Positions 36,530 through 49,023 of a stretch of 64,000 nt of DNA are shown piece after piece (the stretch's first letter is position 1; each line of letters opens with the position of its first letter). Location of the stretch: NCBI RefSeq assembly GCF_000149955.1, contig NC_030986.1, forward strand, positions 4,491,870-4,555,869, given 5' to 3'. The stretch is from Fusarium oxysporum f. sp. lycopersici 4287 (taxonomy: Eukaryota > Ascomycota > Sordariomycetes > Hypocreales > Nectriaceae). Made by a program: the position numbers and the translations under genes. The notes below the pieces were generated by a model that made no database searches, was not told where the DNA came from, and saw nothing but the letters and a program-made list of their open reading frames with translations.

Positions 36530-39460
36530 GATGAGTGATTTGAGAGATCAGGCGAATTCGAAAGAAAAGGGACAAGGCAAGTGCCAAAAATGAGAGAAAA
36601 ATAAATATGACCGTGAGTGTTGTTTAATAACCCGACCTGCAAGAGCCTAGATGAACTAACTGGTGTCAAAATCTTGAAGGAAATAAGAGCTGATGTGTCG
36701 GCTAACAACGTTAGGCACCAGAGACTGCCGATGAGAGTCATGACTGACTGTGACAGAGAAGGATCAAGGCTATATAATACTCAACACCAGTCGCAGCCAG
36801 CTAATAGAGGGTCGGCCATCTAGGTGATGCCCGGAGAGCAGGGACTAGCATCCAAATTACGGAGGGTCCTGGATTCGGTAGGACCATGATACATGACATA
36901 ATTGCGGGGAGGCATTGGAAGAAACATAAGAGCGTTGCTGGTTGTCAGAGCTGAGAAAGCTGTGACTTCTTGGGAGACCGTGAAATTGCTCTCGTTTGTT
37001 GTTAGCCCGACTTTTCGATGCTTTGACCACGCCAATTCGGGCCTTGTTAAGAAGGTGTAATCTGTGCCTCATGAAATGACGCCCAGTGATTGATGCTTGG
37101 CTTGGCAACCCAGCTTCGAATGGAGTCGGAGATCCGGGGCGAGAATACTCTTTTCCTCTTCGAGCGCAGTCCGTACAAGACCCTGAGTTGTTGGGGCCAT
37201 CCAGTAGATGTTTCCAACCACGAGATGAGCTTCCATCTTTGCTAGGGAATTGGCGATAATGAAGCATTGACGTTGCGGCCTCTCCGAACCATTAAATGGC
37301 CCTGCCATGATTTGCGAAGGTGAAACACGTTGGCATACAGGCCCGCAAATGAGACACGTCTCCAATACCTAAAAACAGCATAGCGAGGCGTTATCATGTT
37401 CTCAAGGTGAGCCGCGATGTGTTCCGAGGTGTCATATGCCTCGGGCAAACAAAAGGCAATGCTGAGCAGGGCTTGGCTTCCAATCACTCGTTGCAGGATC
37501 AAGGCGAGCTCGACGCTCTACTTGAAAAGCAGCATTGCCCAAGGGATGAAACAGTCTCAGCCAGAAAGCACGCACGCAGCATTGTTCTTGATGTCGCAGC
37601 GCCCATTTTGGCGACCGGGACAACCCAGGTACAGCATCTTTGGACGAGGGTTGTACAAGAAGCGCCGAGTCATAACACAACTTCCCGATAAGCGTGTTCA
37701 ACAACCGTGCGGCTCCATGGATTCGCCCTGCCATCAAACTTCTGGAAGGTCGACGGACGTTTGGAACGCGCTACCACGGATGGTGAGATTGGTTCCATAA
37801 TAAAAACCATCAGGGGACGACCGTGAGATTTGGGCGCAATATTCAGTGGGCCAAACACTTTGACTTCCACTGTTAGCTTATCCTTGTCTGATACAGTTGA
37901 GCCAGGGCCGGGTGCTTACCATCTCTAACAATTAATCATTCCGAGTGACAATTCCGAATGGTTTTAGTCTTGCCAATGCATCAATCCCCAGCTTCGAGGC
38001 TGAGGCAAGCGCAACAGCCTGAATCTGCCATCACATGGATGTGTATGAATAGGTACCATTGCAAGTCAAATTGAGACAATCCATTGACTAAGGTACCTAC
38101 GGGCTAGCAAGCACAGTGACAGTCTGGGGATTTGGAGTTGATAGCCTACCAGAGTCCTTCCGGGATGGGGATGAATGTTAGCGCCGTTTCCAGAAGCCGT
38201 GCTCTAAAATTCAACGATGGTCGAATTTAACGACTTGTAGAGTCATAATGGCATAGACCCTGGAACTTCAGGTGCCCATAGGCTGCTGAATTCTATCGAC
38301 CTGAGAAAAGTACCAGAAGGCATCCCGTCGACATGGCTGGTTGTCTGAATGTTTTTTGACTAGACTTGCTTGGGGCATATCTGTATTAACTAAATGGATC
38401 AGCTTCCGCTTCAACAATATGTCATAAGAGCTGTTAGGTTGACCTACCAATAAGCCATGGTATCAATTGCTGATGCTAGACACGGTGTTGAGTGGCATAT
38501 GAACTCTGTCCCAATATAGTATCGGATTATGCAAGCCTGACTGCTTGGCACCTGAAATAGAGCCAAGGAACGCTTATGTATGGACGTATCCTCGTTGAAA
38601 TGCATTGGCGTATCTGTTGTGCCTTCTGACTAGTATTGTACGATACCCGAAAGGTAATACCTGGTGGTTAGTGTGGAAACATAAATGGCTGACGTAGATA
38701 CTTGTTAGTGAAGAGCGAAAAAGCAAAGTGTTGGTTCAACATGTGAGACCAAGTGATCAGCAACACGGTGGAGAGCTGGGCGCGGACAAGGCTCCTTCGT
38801 ACATGTGTAAGGCAACCTTGCCCAGCAGTAAGCGACAATAGACACAGTCTGTACACCCATGTCGAATCCTACTTGATCAACCAATGTTAGGTTTGAGATC
38901 TGTCAAACGATAGTGTTGACCATTGCTTGCATCTTCAATGAAGCCTAGATATCATGACCACAATCAACTTCCTTTTTCAAATAACCATAGATGGAATGTA
39001 ATATGACCAACTGACTTGAATTTTGTTTCAGTTTTAAGTTCATTGAGGGGTCTCTTGGCCTTTCTTCGGCACTGCGCCCCCATAGGAAGCAAACAAACAT
39101 AGTTGGCCCCCCCCCCTTTCTTCCTGGACCAACAGTCGAATCGCATATTGTCGTTATGCGCCATCCGCATAGCTTATCACCAACAACTCGCACAAGCATG
39201 TAGGTTGTAACGAAACATACCACATGAGGTCCATTTCACCAATGTTAGGAGGTGAAGTCCTGCAGATGACCTCCCGCATATATTGATAATACTGAAGCCA
39301 GAAATGTTCATCCCTTGTGTACTTGGCTGGTTTCACAGAGATGATTAATGTGGCGCAACCGTAGTAGAGCATCCCAACAGATGATAAACAGTGCCGAGTC
39401 CCTATTCTGTATAGTTGTGTTGTCTTCCTTCCAACTTCTTTCCACAAGTTCACAGCCAAG
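36530..39460. other. Intergenic between divergent genes; possible decayed coding remnants
   Basis: A 2.9 kb space between the chitinase (minus) and the methyltransferase (plus). Between about 36830 and 37870 the minus strand shows several protein-like segments in different frames, for example SLAKMEAHLVVGNIYW and LPEAYDTSEHIAAHL. They are separated by stops and frame changes, as in a decayed gene. I could not join them with plausible introns or name a family. The remainder (37900-39400) holds nothing I can support. Confidence 0.3.
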
Positions 39461-40746
39461 ATGCCAGAGGCTGATAGTCACTCTTTCTCGATCATCTCCG
39501 AGCCGGGTATTGAAACAATATACACCCCAACAGACCAAGACACGGATGAATATGAGCTCGTGTTTGACGATGCTCGTTCTGAATGCTTGCAACAAGACGA
39601 TGATTCAAGCTGTTGCACGTCATTAGCAGCCAGCATATTCGACTATGAGCACTCTCATGGCCGACGTTATCACGCCTATTTGGCGGGCAGATATCCGCTA
39701 CCCAATGACGAAGGCGAGCAGTGTCGCGAGCTAGCTGAGCATTTCCTGATGCAGCAACTTCTGGTATGTCAAGATTATTGGGCAACAGCAATTAGAGTCA
39801 AAGCAACAGCTGACCATCTGGTTGATGCAGGATGGTAAACTCTTTCTGTCCGAAGTTGACAAAGACGCGAAGAAGATAATCGATCTCGGGACAGGAAACG
39901 GTGAGTGCCAAGTGCACTTTTGACTGTTTTGTACTTATAATTTGTAGGGGCATGGGTGATAGACGGTGAGCTAATATGAAAATATTCCAGCTGCCTTTCT
40001 AACAAGACCTAGTGGCCGATGAGTATGACAAGACCAGCGTGATAGGAACCGATCTATCCCCCATTCAACCTAAATCAATGCCTTCGAATGCATCCATGTT
40101 TGTTGAAGACTGTGAGGACCCCTACTGGGCCAATGGTAAGGACTTTGATATGGTTCATCTCAGGGGAATGGTCGGATTTCTTCTTGACTTGGACACAATG
40201 GTTGTTAATGTCCACGAGTGAGTTGAATGCCTGATATGTGATGCCCAGCTAATAAAGGGAAGACACCTGAAGGAGGGTGGATGGATCGAGTTTCAAGATT
40301 TTGACTACACAGTTCGCTGCGATGATGGCACCATGCAGAAAGACGATCCACTGCGAGTTTTCTTCGATACCTGCGCTCAGGGGATACGGAAATACGGCTG
40401 TACAAACTTTGGCAAGAAAGACGTTCGGAAAAGTCTCATAGCCGCTGGCTTCACTCGAGTTCAGGCCGTGAGTGAGAAAGTGCCTATCTCATGCTGGCCA
40501 CAGGATGAAGGAACGAAGGACTTGGGGAAGTTGATGGAAGCCAACATCATGGATCTGATTGGTTCGATGTCTGTCAAGCCGTTGAATGCCTTAGGAATAC
40601 CAGAAGAGAAGCGAAAAGAGATGGTGTCTCAGGCTTATAAGAGCCTCAGGAATGATAAAGCTCATCGATACATGAACTGTCGTATCATTTATGGCCAGAA
40701 GAACGGGGACCAAGGCTCCGTGGCTAGTCTTGGTTTTAATTCGTGA
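39461..40746 (+). CDS. LaeA-like SAM-dependent methyltransferase
   Basis: Five exons: 39461-39763, 39831-39900, 39948-39965, 40013-40217 and 40263-40746 (introns 67, 47, 47 and 45 nt), encoding 359 residues. Exon 3 is only 18 nt, and it and the flanking joins rebuild the SAM-binding motif I as DLGTGNGAWVIDVADEY. Downstream are the motif-II-like VIGTDLSP and VEDCEDPYW, VHLRGMVGF, and GGWIEFQDFDY, as in fungal LaeA-like class I methyltransferases. The C terminus (KAHRYMNCRIIYGQK) matches the family end. LaeA controls secondary metabolism, but most of its many paralogues, probably including this one, are uncharacterised or belong to individual pathways. No biosynthetic genes flank it. First ATG after the upstream stop. 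Confidence 0.85.
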
Positions 40747-41292
40747 TTTCTCTCGACGCTTGTGGTTGCTGAGGCGGAATGACTTTCATGTTCAGCATAT
40801 AAGGATGGACGACAAGATGGAGGTGCAGGAGGCACCTGGTTCCCGCCATGTCTTGCTAAAACACTTGCAATAGCGATGACAACAATTTACCATGGAAGTC
40901 AACGCTTCCCTTCCTTGATTTCCCTATTTGAAGGGGTCTTACACAGTTGCAATAATACAAGACTGTCTTATTGAACAAACAGTATTTTAAAATGGGCGTG
41001 TGAGGACAGCGAAGCTGAAGTTCAAGCAAGCTTGTGTGGAGTGACGTTGGGTTAGCGGCGATCCTGGCCGCTGACAAACCTCGGTCGCCGCACTGTACCT
41101 GCAGCTCTGGAAAATGTTAGCGACCAAAGCTTTGGCCTAAATCTTGACCTTGACATCAACAGAGCATCTATTGCAGCGCGAACTAAGCAGCATCCACAAC
41201 GGCCTGACTCGGAATATTGAAAGAATACTACTAGAAATAAATTGACTGCTCCATCCTCTGTAGGCGATCAGCCTGCGCCATTCTCACACATC
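40747..41292. other. Intergenic, promoter of the CPSF30 gene
   Basis: Contains the 3' UTR of the methyltransferase and the promoter/leader of the polyadenylation-factor gene. The 41221-41292 part is open in the frame of the next gene but lacks an ATG, so it is probably leader. Confidence 0.45.
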
Positions 41293-42051
41293 ATGCCCGG
41301 CGCCGTCGAATCTCCTGCCTCCGCCATCCTCAACCACTCTGCCACGCCCTACAACTTCCGATTCTCGCCATTCCTTCGACAAACGTACCAGGTCGGCCTG
41401 TCTCCCGACCGGCCAATATGCAAAGCCTTCCAGTCGGGCCACTGCCCAAACGGCACACGATGTCCTGAACGTCACGTCTCTGATTCCAAGACGTCGCAGC
41501 CGAGCGGTGGTCTTAACTCGCTCGTGTGTAAACATTGGCTGCGCGGCCTGTGCAAGAAGGGCGAGCATTGCGAGTTCCTTCACGAGTACAACCTTCGAAA
41601 GATGCCCGAGTGTAATTTCTTCATGCGAAACGGGTATTGCTCGAATGGAGATGAATGCCTATACCTTCACATCGACCCCCAAAGTCGGCTGCCACCCTGC
41701 CCTCACTACGATATGGGGTTCTGTCCCCTCGGGCCCAACTGTTCAAAGAAGCACGTGCGTAGGAAACTCTGTGTGTTTTACCTGGCAGGTTTCTGCCCCG
41801 ATGGACCTGAATGCAAAGAAGGCGCCCACCCCAAGTGGTCAAAGGATCTGGAGAAGCCAACCCTCAAATCAGAGGAGAAGAAAGATGAAGACATTCGAAT
41901 AGATTCTGCGCAGGATGATGTGGACAGGTCACGCGATCAACAGAGAGATAGGGATCGGGATGATGGGGGCAGACATAGAGGAGGTCATGGCGGTCATGGT
42001 GGTCGAGGAAAATGGCGAGGAAGAGGCCGTTACCGCGGGAGAGGTCACTAA
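41293..42051 (+). CDS. YTH1: CPSF30/Yth1 mRNA 3'-end-processing zinc-finger protein
   Basis: Single exon of 252 residues with five CCCH fingers: [45 protein letters not shown] and [11 protein letters not shown]. Five is the family number. The upstream block [14 protein letters not shown] is also conserved. The C terminus is Arg/Asp- then RG-rich (RDRDRDDGG to the [11 protein letters not shown] end), typical of an RNA-binding tail. Yth1/CPSF30 is a subunit of the cleavage and polyadenylation factor. It contacts the AAUAAA signal in the nucleus and is essential in yeast. The frame is open upstream to 41221 without an ATG, so I start at Met 41293; a 5' exon with a few more residues cannot be excluded. 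Convergent with the DUF1776 gene. Confidence 0.93.
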   Translation: MPGAVESPASAILNHSATPYNFRFSPFLRQTYQVGLSPDRPICKAFQSGHCPNGTRCPERHVSDSKTSQPSGGLNSLVCKHWLRGLCKKGEHCEFLHEYNLRKMPECNFFMRNGYCSNGDECLYLHIDPQSRLPPCPHYDMGFCPLGPNCSKKHVRRKLCVFYLAGFCPDGPECKEGAHPKWSKDLEKPTLKSEEKKDEDIRIDSAQDDVDRSRDQQRDRDRDDGGRHRGGHGGHGGRGKWRGRGRYRGRGH

Positions 42052-42329
42052 GCCACATATTTACTTGTTGTACTTTTACTCAGTTGATGATACCCACATG
42101 ATTCCCATGTCAAAATTTCATGTAACTGTGAACCGCAAAGTACTGGTCGAAAGTAAGGCAATTGGATTTGTATTTTTCCAACAACCGTAGTGTGAAAATC
42201 ATTCAAGAGTTGGAGTCGTGACGGCGTCTATATGTAACAAAATCGAACGTTTTACATGTCCCATCATAATGCGTGTCATGCAGATCCAATTTACATCGGA
42301 TATCCAGCATAAATTTCAATCTTTATCGC
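42052..42329. other. Convergent 3' intergenic region
   Basis: Short spacer between two convergent genes; no coding signal. Confidence 0.5.
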
Positions 42330-43917
42330 TCAAGCGGTCTCAGATGCCTGGGGAGTCCACATAGCTCCCTCATTGTCAGCATGCCAGACGTTAGCCTCTG
42401 TTGGGACGGCGACAAATTCGCTTGATTCCCCTTCGCCCTTCTCGCTCTCATCATCCTCGTCACTGCTCTCTGAACCTTCATAGGAGCTTGTCTTCCATGT
42501 GGAGAGCTCGTCAACTCGGCGAATGCCCATCATCCAAGAGACGAGGCCTCGGGGGGCCCATCGTCCGACGAAGCCGTACACGCTAGCGCCGAGGCCAACT
42601 CGTACGGTATCAGCAGTGATGGAACCATCAATCACATCGAAAACAGAGTTGTGGAGGCGTCGAAGCGAGCTTCCCTTCAGTCCACGGATACGACCTCCGG
42701 AGATAGCAGAGCTAGTTTGTGCGACAAAGTTTCGAGCATACACGTGTCGAGCGCCCTCAGGCCAGACGAGAGGAGACTCGGGGTTTCCTGCGGTGACGAG
42801 GCCTTGGTTGGGACCGCCACGAGTCGGGACGAAACTGGAGAAGTCGAACGTGCCGAGCTGCATGTGGGTCACCGGAATATCGAGGGGTCTAAGTTCGGCG
42901 GTGAGGACTTCCGTGAAAGCGGACAGGGCCGAGCAAACGGTAGCCTCAGGCGCATGAAATGGTGGGTTGATTGAGGAAATGATGGAGGGAGTAAAGACAA
43001 GAACCTTGGGAGGAATCCATTTTTCTCCGATGGGGTTCAAGCGGGATGTGAGTAGTGGTAGGAAAGCCTGGATTGTAAGGATGGGCTGGAGGAGGTGGGT
43101 ATTGAAAAGGTCGGCAAAGCTGGATGGTGGGATTGTTGCGATAGGAGACGTCTGGTAGTGGAGGCTCGGGATCAGGATAACGGATTTCAGAGTGAGCTGG
43201 TTGGGCTTCATTCCAGGGCCAGGAGCTTGAGGTGACTGGAGGAAGTGGGCAAAATGTTCGATGGCAGAGCCGGCATTGGGAGGCTAGGGAAATGTCAGTA
43301 TAATCACAGGACAGCCCATATGGCAAACTCACGTCAGTGGTATCAATGCTCAGAGGTCGAACATCGGGTCGCTTCATAGCCTGAACCATGGACTCGTCCT
43401 CAGCGGCGTTGCAAACGATGAAGACGATGAAACCCCGTCTCTCCATGTCCAAAGACAAAGACCTTGTCAAAGGAAGAGATGGAGATCCGGCGATAACGAC
43501 GACATCAGTACGCCCGCCATTTCGTGCCCTTCTCGCTCGTCTTGTCTTTCTCATGGAGCGACTTTCATAGTATCCTTTATAAACAACGGTTCCGCAGGTC
43601 AAGACTATCATTCCAGTCAAAATTTTGTGCTCGGCAATCCAGTTTTGGAGCCTTTCGAAGCGCCCCAAAGAAACGACTGCCACCACTTCTTTCACCGCAG
43701 GCTTAGGCCTGACAGACTCTGGCACCCATTCCGAGGTGGACAGAGTCTCTCTGACAACTACAGCGGCGCGGTCGACATTCTTATCAATGAACTCGGAAGC
43801 AACGTCGGCGTATTGGCGAACTTGGCTCGAGAGCTACAGTACAATAAGTAAAATGTCTTGGGGGGAAAGAGCCGCATGTCTTACCGTGTCCAACAGCTGC
43901 TGCGGATCGACCGACAT
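42330..43917 (-). CDS. DUF1776 short-chain-dehydrogenase-like protein
   Basis: Three exons: 43917-43885 (33 nt), 43833-43333 and 43283-42330 (introns 51 and 49 nt), encoding 495 residues. The N terminus is MSVDPQQLLDT followed by an amphipathic segment. A single membrane helix (ILTGMIVLTCGTVVYKGYY) then precedes a Rossmann-like half starting DVVVIAGSPSLPLTRSLSLDMERRG. The fungal DUF1776 family is distantly related to SDR oxidoreductases but lacks the clear GxxxGxG and YxxxK pair, so enzymatic activity is uncertain. The C terminus is acidic and Ser-rich. A membrane-anchored, cytosol-facing protein is inferred. The gene converges with YTH1 278 bases away. Confidence 0.85.
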
Positions 43918-45429
43918 GGTGGTGGTTGGTGAAAGAGAAAAGATTGTTACAGGCTCTTCTCATATGACGGTGACCTTCATGCTAGTGGAGAACTAGGTAC
44001 AAAAGCTTCTGATACCCAACCTCTTTTCCGCGCACGGGCCATCCGATCTCCGCGCCGGAGCACGGGGCTTAGTCCTCCGATCGTAACCTACCCGAGGTCG
44101 GGTATCTAGACGAAGGTAGATCATACTAGGATTGAAGGTTCTCGTGAGTGAATTTGGTGAACCATGGCCTACTTTACATGGAACAAACACTATATTCTTG
44201 TTGACTATGGAGATTTTTTCTTACTATTTTGTTAGTCATAGCCAAGAAACGTCCTTATCAAGGTTCGTATTCATATGTCTAATGTTAGAATGCAGAATGC
44301 AACAGTATGGATGTTTGCCATGTCACCATTCCCTTTTCAATATCACCATAGGTTTACATAATATCTGCGAAAAATTATCCCAAGACTCATTGTGAGACGA
44401 CAGATAAGATGTATCATAAATACATATGAAGGTTATATTGCTAGGCTAGTCTACTCTCCCCAGAAGACTTTACGAGAGAGCTCTGGCTCTTCAGGAATGA
44501 TAACATTATTTTGACTTATGAAAATTTGCTCTTCAGTGTTATTGAACAGGGTCAAGTAATGATCCAGTTCCACATTTCGGATTGTGAACTCTCAAACCGG
44601 CTCAACAACTTGGTCTTACAAGTCCAAGTATCTCGTTGATCTGCGTGCCCAGTTGGCCTCGCTGAATGTCGACAGTGAATACAGGTGTCATGAGTGAGTT
44701 GATCTTGCCATAATTTCGTTAAGAAAGACTCTCTGGTGAGCGTTTATCCACGCAAGGACCAAGGTTGTGTGTCAATGCCTGCCTGAGCTTACACAACCGG
44801 GATAAGACTAACATCACAGTACATTCCAATTACTTCTTACATCAACAAAGCATAGTTACCTCTCCCTGTCTTATGCCTAGTGGTGGTGCATTTCCAGTAT
44901 CAAATGAGAGTACTGCAAGTTACTAACTAAGTGATAGGCTCCACAGGCTTCGGAGGTGCAACTCCTATCAACCGCTTGTAGTTATGCAGTGTAACCGCAC
45001 GAACTTCGAAACAACAGAAGAGCCAAAACAATAAACACAAGATTTGTTCTTCAGCTCAGACTCAGAGACGATATTTCGTCCTCAAGGATGCATTAATGCT
45101 CGAAAAAACGTCCTTTTCATCGACCGTCTTTCCTCTGTATTCCAACAGAGTTCCACTTATTGGTGCTAATTCCCCAGACTGAAGATAATAGAAGCGGAGT
45201 TGATGCGGGGATTTTGACCGGTTATCAGCGGGTCCTTCTATCAGGGAGCTCACCACAGAGTACATGTCTTATTGTTCTCTCTCGTGACCATATTTCGTGC
45301 TTGTAACACTACTATACCACTGAACTCGTCTCTATTGACATGGAAACTCTCCTGGTATTTTGTATTTAGTTTGGTTGAAAACTTGACCGCAACTGATTGA
45401 TTGATATTCCTGAACGGACTGTGACAATT
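43918..45429. other. Intergenic between divergent genes
   Basis: About 1.5 kb, AT-rich from 44100 on. Promoters of the DUF1776 gene (left, minus) and the amidase (right, plus) should lie here. No supportable coding region. Confidence 0.4.
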
Positions 45430-47246
45430 ATGGTGCTTTTAGACTACCTGCAACATCGTCGAGCTTGGTAGGGCCCCTTCAAGATTGCCAATCTCTCCAT
45501 ATAACTCAAGAGTGCTTACTCGAATAACATGTCTTACTAATACTATTGAAGCCAGTTCAAGCAAGAAGAACGAACATCTCGCATCAAGAGACTGGCATCA
45601 TACCATGCTCCTTTCACTGTCCTGGATCGAGAGATTGTGAACAAGCCAATTGAAGAACTAGTCCAAGCTGTCCAAAAAGACCCAAGTAAGGCTTCAGATA
45701 TTCTTCATACATATGGTAAGGTTGCCCTCAGGGCACACGAAAGAACGAACTGTGTAACAGAAGTCCTGCTTTCTTCGGCTGAGCAATGGCTCACGGATGG
45801 GTCCCTTAACCTCAAAGGACCTCTAGCTGGTATACCTGTCAGCCTGAAAGACACGGTTGAAGTGGAAGGATACGACAGCACTGTAGGTATGAGCACACAT
45901 GCTGGGAAGCCCCTTGCACATGATGGAAATACTGTCAGAATACTCAAAGACGCTGGGGCTGTTCCGTATGTCAAGACCAACGTCCCCATCACACTCCTCA
46001 GTTTTGAGTCATCTAATGACATATGGGGCGAGACAACGAATCCATACAACAAAAGATACACTGCCGGTGGTTCAACGGGAGGCGAAGGTGCCTTGCTGGC
46101 ATTGGGAGGCCGAGTTGGAATTGGAAGTGATGTTGCTGGAAGTGTTCGCTGCCCGGCTCACTTCTCTGGCTGCTACGCACTTAAATGTTCAACAGGGAGA
46201 TGGCTTAAGACAGGGGTGGTCACAAGTATGCCAGGGCAAGATGGTGTTCCTGCAGTGTACAGTCCCATGGCGCGTACACTCAACGACCTGACCTATTTCA
46301 CTCGATCGATCATCCAGATGAAACCTTGGACTTATGACTATTCTTGTCACCCGTTACCTTGGAGATCCGATGTTGAGAAAGAGTTCTCTGAGAAGAGGAA
46401 CTTACGAGTCGGAATTCTTCGAACAGACGGCGTCGTGGATCCCAGTCCCGCTTGCCGAAGAGCATTGGAGATGACCGAATCTGCTCTACGAAACGCAGGC
46501 CATGAGATCGTGGAGATTGATCCTCCTTCTCCTTATGAAGCTCTATGTCTAGCCTCAATCCTTCTCTGCAGCGACGGCCTCAAGACTGTCAAATCCTTCT
46601 TTCGTTGGGGAGAGTGGAACGACCGAGGTGCTGCCCAAATGAGCCTCTATTTCAGCCTTCCTCGACCTGTGAAGTACTTGCATTACCTTTGGGTCAAGTA
46701 TGTTCGAGGAGACGCTATATGGGCTGAACTCTTGCGGAACTGGCATCCTCAATCCGGATACGAGATCTGGCAGCTCAATGCCAAGCGCGAGCTTTATAAG
46801 AGGAAATGGTTTGAGTGGTGGGATAACTCTGGTGTTGACTGCTTGATCGCCCCTCCCAATGCTACTCCAGCTGTTCCTCATAGGGGCATGCATGATGCAT
46901 GTAGCAGCTGTGGCTACACCTTCATGTTCAACTTGGTACGTTTATCCATAGCGGAAACTAACATAACAAAGCTGACCTGGGATAGCTCGACTATACCGCT
47001 GGCGTCTTGCCCGTGACACATGTCGACCAGACACGGGATCAATTGCCAGGAGACTTTAGCCTCAATAGTCTCAACGGCATTGCGCAGGGCGCATATAAAC
47101 TGTATAATGCGAACGCCATGCATGGATTACCCGTAGGTGTTCAAGTAATTGGCCGCCGGTTAGAAGAGGAGAAGGTACTGGCAATCATGAAGAGAATCGA
47201 GGAGGCCATGGGTGACAATATTTTTCCTTTGCTAGATGTCGATTAG
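45430..47246 (+). CDS. Amidase-signature enzyme (fungal acetamidase / FAAH-like)
   Basis: Three exons: 45430-45467, 45552-46935 and 46986-47246 (introns 84 and 50 nt), encoding 560 residues. The short first exon gives MVLLDYLQHRRAC and joins in frame to QFKQEERTSRIKRLASYHAP, the expected amidase N terminus. The catalytic triad is visible: Lys112 (in SLKDTVEV), cis-Ser187 (in AGGSTGGEG) and nucleophile Ser210 (in GSDVAGSVR). The residue after the cis-Ser, often Ser, is Thr here. The C-terminal part has GLPVGVQVIGRR, conserved in the family. These enzymes hydrolyse amides to acid plus ammonia or amine; substrates in fungi range from acetamide to fatty amides and cannot be read from the sequence. 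Cytosolic, no signal peptide. It may serve nitrogen scavenging (inference). Confidence 0.9.
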
Positions 47247-47420
47247 AACCAAACCCGTCAGACACGCCCTTTTGCTATTCTCTTTCCTATCCAGACATCT
47301 GTTTATGTAGATAACACACCCAAATCAGTTCAAATGCTATGGTATCAGACAACATCAACAGGTTTGAATTTATCCCCCCTTTTATGTTCCCTCTTCTTTC
47401 CACAAGCACATGCGTCTTTT

Positions 47421-48671
47421 TCACCTACGTCGTCCTGTCACAACAAAGTCAATTTTGCCAAACTCATCCACTACCGGCTCTTCCCCAGCAGAACAAGTGT
47501 ACTGTTGGTTGGCCCCATGCTCAATATCAAAACCTTTGTTGCCCCATGCCTTCTCCATCTTCTGGCGGAATTGCGTCTTGGGCTTGCCAGCCTGAATACG
47601 CTTCTTTTCGAAGAAAACATAAGCCGCATAGAAGGCGATGTTGGTGTTGCCATCGCGGACCCCCTTTCGGCCCATGAAGTACCGCATATTGGCCGGGGAT
47701 ACGCTTTTTCCTTCGGGGAGGTTCTTATTGAGAGCGCGGATGAAAGCTGCTTGTGTCATTCCCTCCTTGGCTAACATAGGCCGAATCTTCTTGCGGATCT
47801 CGTCGCAGGTGTCGTAAATGGGAACTGTTCCGTCTGCCTCACCAGGAAGGGGGTCAACGTTGCTCACATCAAGAACTTCTTCAAGGGCCTTGGCGGAAGC
47901 AGCTGTCTTTGCTTTCTTAGGTTTGTTGGCCTTGAGGGGGAGCCCCTGAAGCTCACGCTTTTTGAAGAAGATATGGGCTTTGGTGTACGTATCGGTGTTC
48001 TCGCCGTCCCATGTGCCAGTTCGGTTCATAAAGCTATTGTAGGATTTGCCACTGACTCCAATGGTTTTCTGAAACTCGCCAACTTTTTGAGCGCCTGAGT
48101 CGATCCAGTTACGAATCTTACGACGAATGGCATTGCAAGTGTCTGAGTCATGAGGAGCTAGGCGTTCATCTTCGCTGTCTATATCCGGCACATTGTCTGG
48201 GAAAAGATCCTCTTGGGAGTTGTCAGGACCAACATCAGACTTGCGCTTCCTAGAGCTGGTGGTTGTCGTAGCTGGAACTGGAGCTGGAGCCGGGATTGGC
48301 GGTGCTCCAGAAGGCATTCCTCTTTCCATAGGTGAGGTATTCATAAGCGAAGGTGGACCGCCTGGTGCTTGAGCCCCGGATGTGTGTGGAACAAATGGTG
48401 GTGGTGGGTTGTAGTAGGCGGGAGAAGTTGAGTTGTTGGGGATGGGACCAGGAACAGGAACAAGAGGAGGCGCAGGGTTGTTGGAAACAGGCAGAGGACC
48501 AGCCTTGTTATAGACAGGCTGATGGTTATACACAGGCAGGGCTGGGTTTGGAGCGGATGGATGAGGTAGGTTGAGAGCTGGCACGCTTGGTAGGCTCTTA
48601 GATGGGATATTAGGACGCGGCTGGCTCATTTGTAGCATGGCCTGTCTAGGCGACCAAGACCAACCTGACAT
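47421..48671 (-). CDS. Protein with two tandem DUF7726 domains
   Basis: Uninterrupted frame of 416 residues. Residues 1-145 are Pro/Asn-rich and low complexity (VPGPIPNNSTS, YNPPPPFVP). A basic cluster TTTSSRKRKSD near residue 140 looks like a nuclear localisation signal. Two homologous segments follow. The first (about 175-245) begins DTCNAIRRKIRNWID and ends AHIFFKKRELQG. The second (about 285-365) begins DTCDEIRKKIRPMLA and ends AYVFFEKKRIQAG. Both fit the fungal DUF7726 family, whose pattern of short helices recalls helix-turn-helix DNA-binding folds (inference). The linker is Lys/Ala-rich. Function unknown; a nuclear, possibly DNA-binding role is my guess. It converges with the amidase 174 bases away and lies just downstream of a same-strand unknown gene. 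Confidence 0.82.
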   Translation of the reverse strand: MSGWSWSPRQAMLQMSQPRPNIPSKSLPSVPALNLPHPSAPNPALPVYNHQPVYNKAGPLPVSNNPAPPLVPVPGPIPNNSTSPAYYNPPPPFVPHTSGAQAPGGPPSLMNTSPMERGMPSGAPPIPAPAPVPATTTTSSRKRKSDVGPDNSQEDLFPDNVPDIDSEDERLAPHDSDTCNAIRRKIRNWIDSGAQKVGEFQKTIGVSGKSYNSFMNRTGTWDGENTDTYTKAHIFFKKRELQGLPLKANKPKKAKTAASAKALEEVLDVSNVDPLPGEADGTVPIYDTCDEIRKKIRPMLAKEGMTQAAFIRALNKNLPEGKSVSPANMRYFMGRKGVRDGNTNIAFYAAYVFFEKKRIQAGKPKTQFRQKMEKAWGNKGFDIEHGANQQYTCSAGEEPVVDEFGKIDFVVTGRRR

Positions 48672-49023
48672 CTCTTCTGAGGGAAATTAAGTTGAGAATC
48701 TCGAAGGAAATTGCTGGAAGCTTTAAGATGCCAGCCAAGGCAAGGTAAAGAAGGTAAAAGCGACAACTGCCGAACTATGACGTTTGTGTAGGTCCGCGCA
48801 TTTTTATGCGTCGAGCTTGGGCTTCCAGCTGAACGAGAAGGTAACAAGCGGCGCGTCAATTTCGAGTGGGGGACTACTAGGTACCTTAGCAGGCCTATGT
48901 CCCTGCGTTTTCAGGAACCCTCACTGTCTTTTAGCGTCCCCACTGTACTCTTGCTCGTACCATGCTCGTTATTCCTGGTGATCTCACTGACATCCCATCC
49001 AGGCAGGCCAGGGAGACGTTAAT
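48672..49023. other. Intergenic between two same-strand genes
   Basis: About 350 bases holding the promoter of the DUF7726 gene and the 3' UTR of its upstream neighbour (both minus). No coding signal. Confidence 0.45.

Noticed and set aside
35199..40746. Secondary-metabolite cluster around the LaeA-like methyltransferase
   Set aside because: No polyketide synthase, peptide synthetase, terpene cyclase, transporter or cluster regulator lies nearby; only a chitinase and housekeeping genes.
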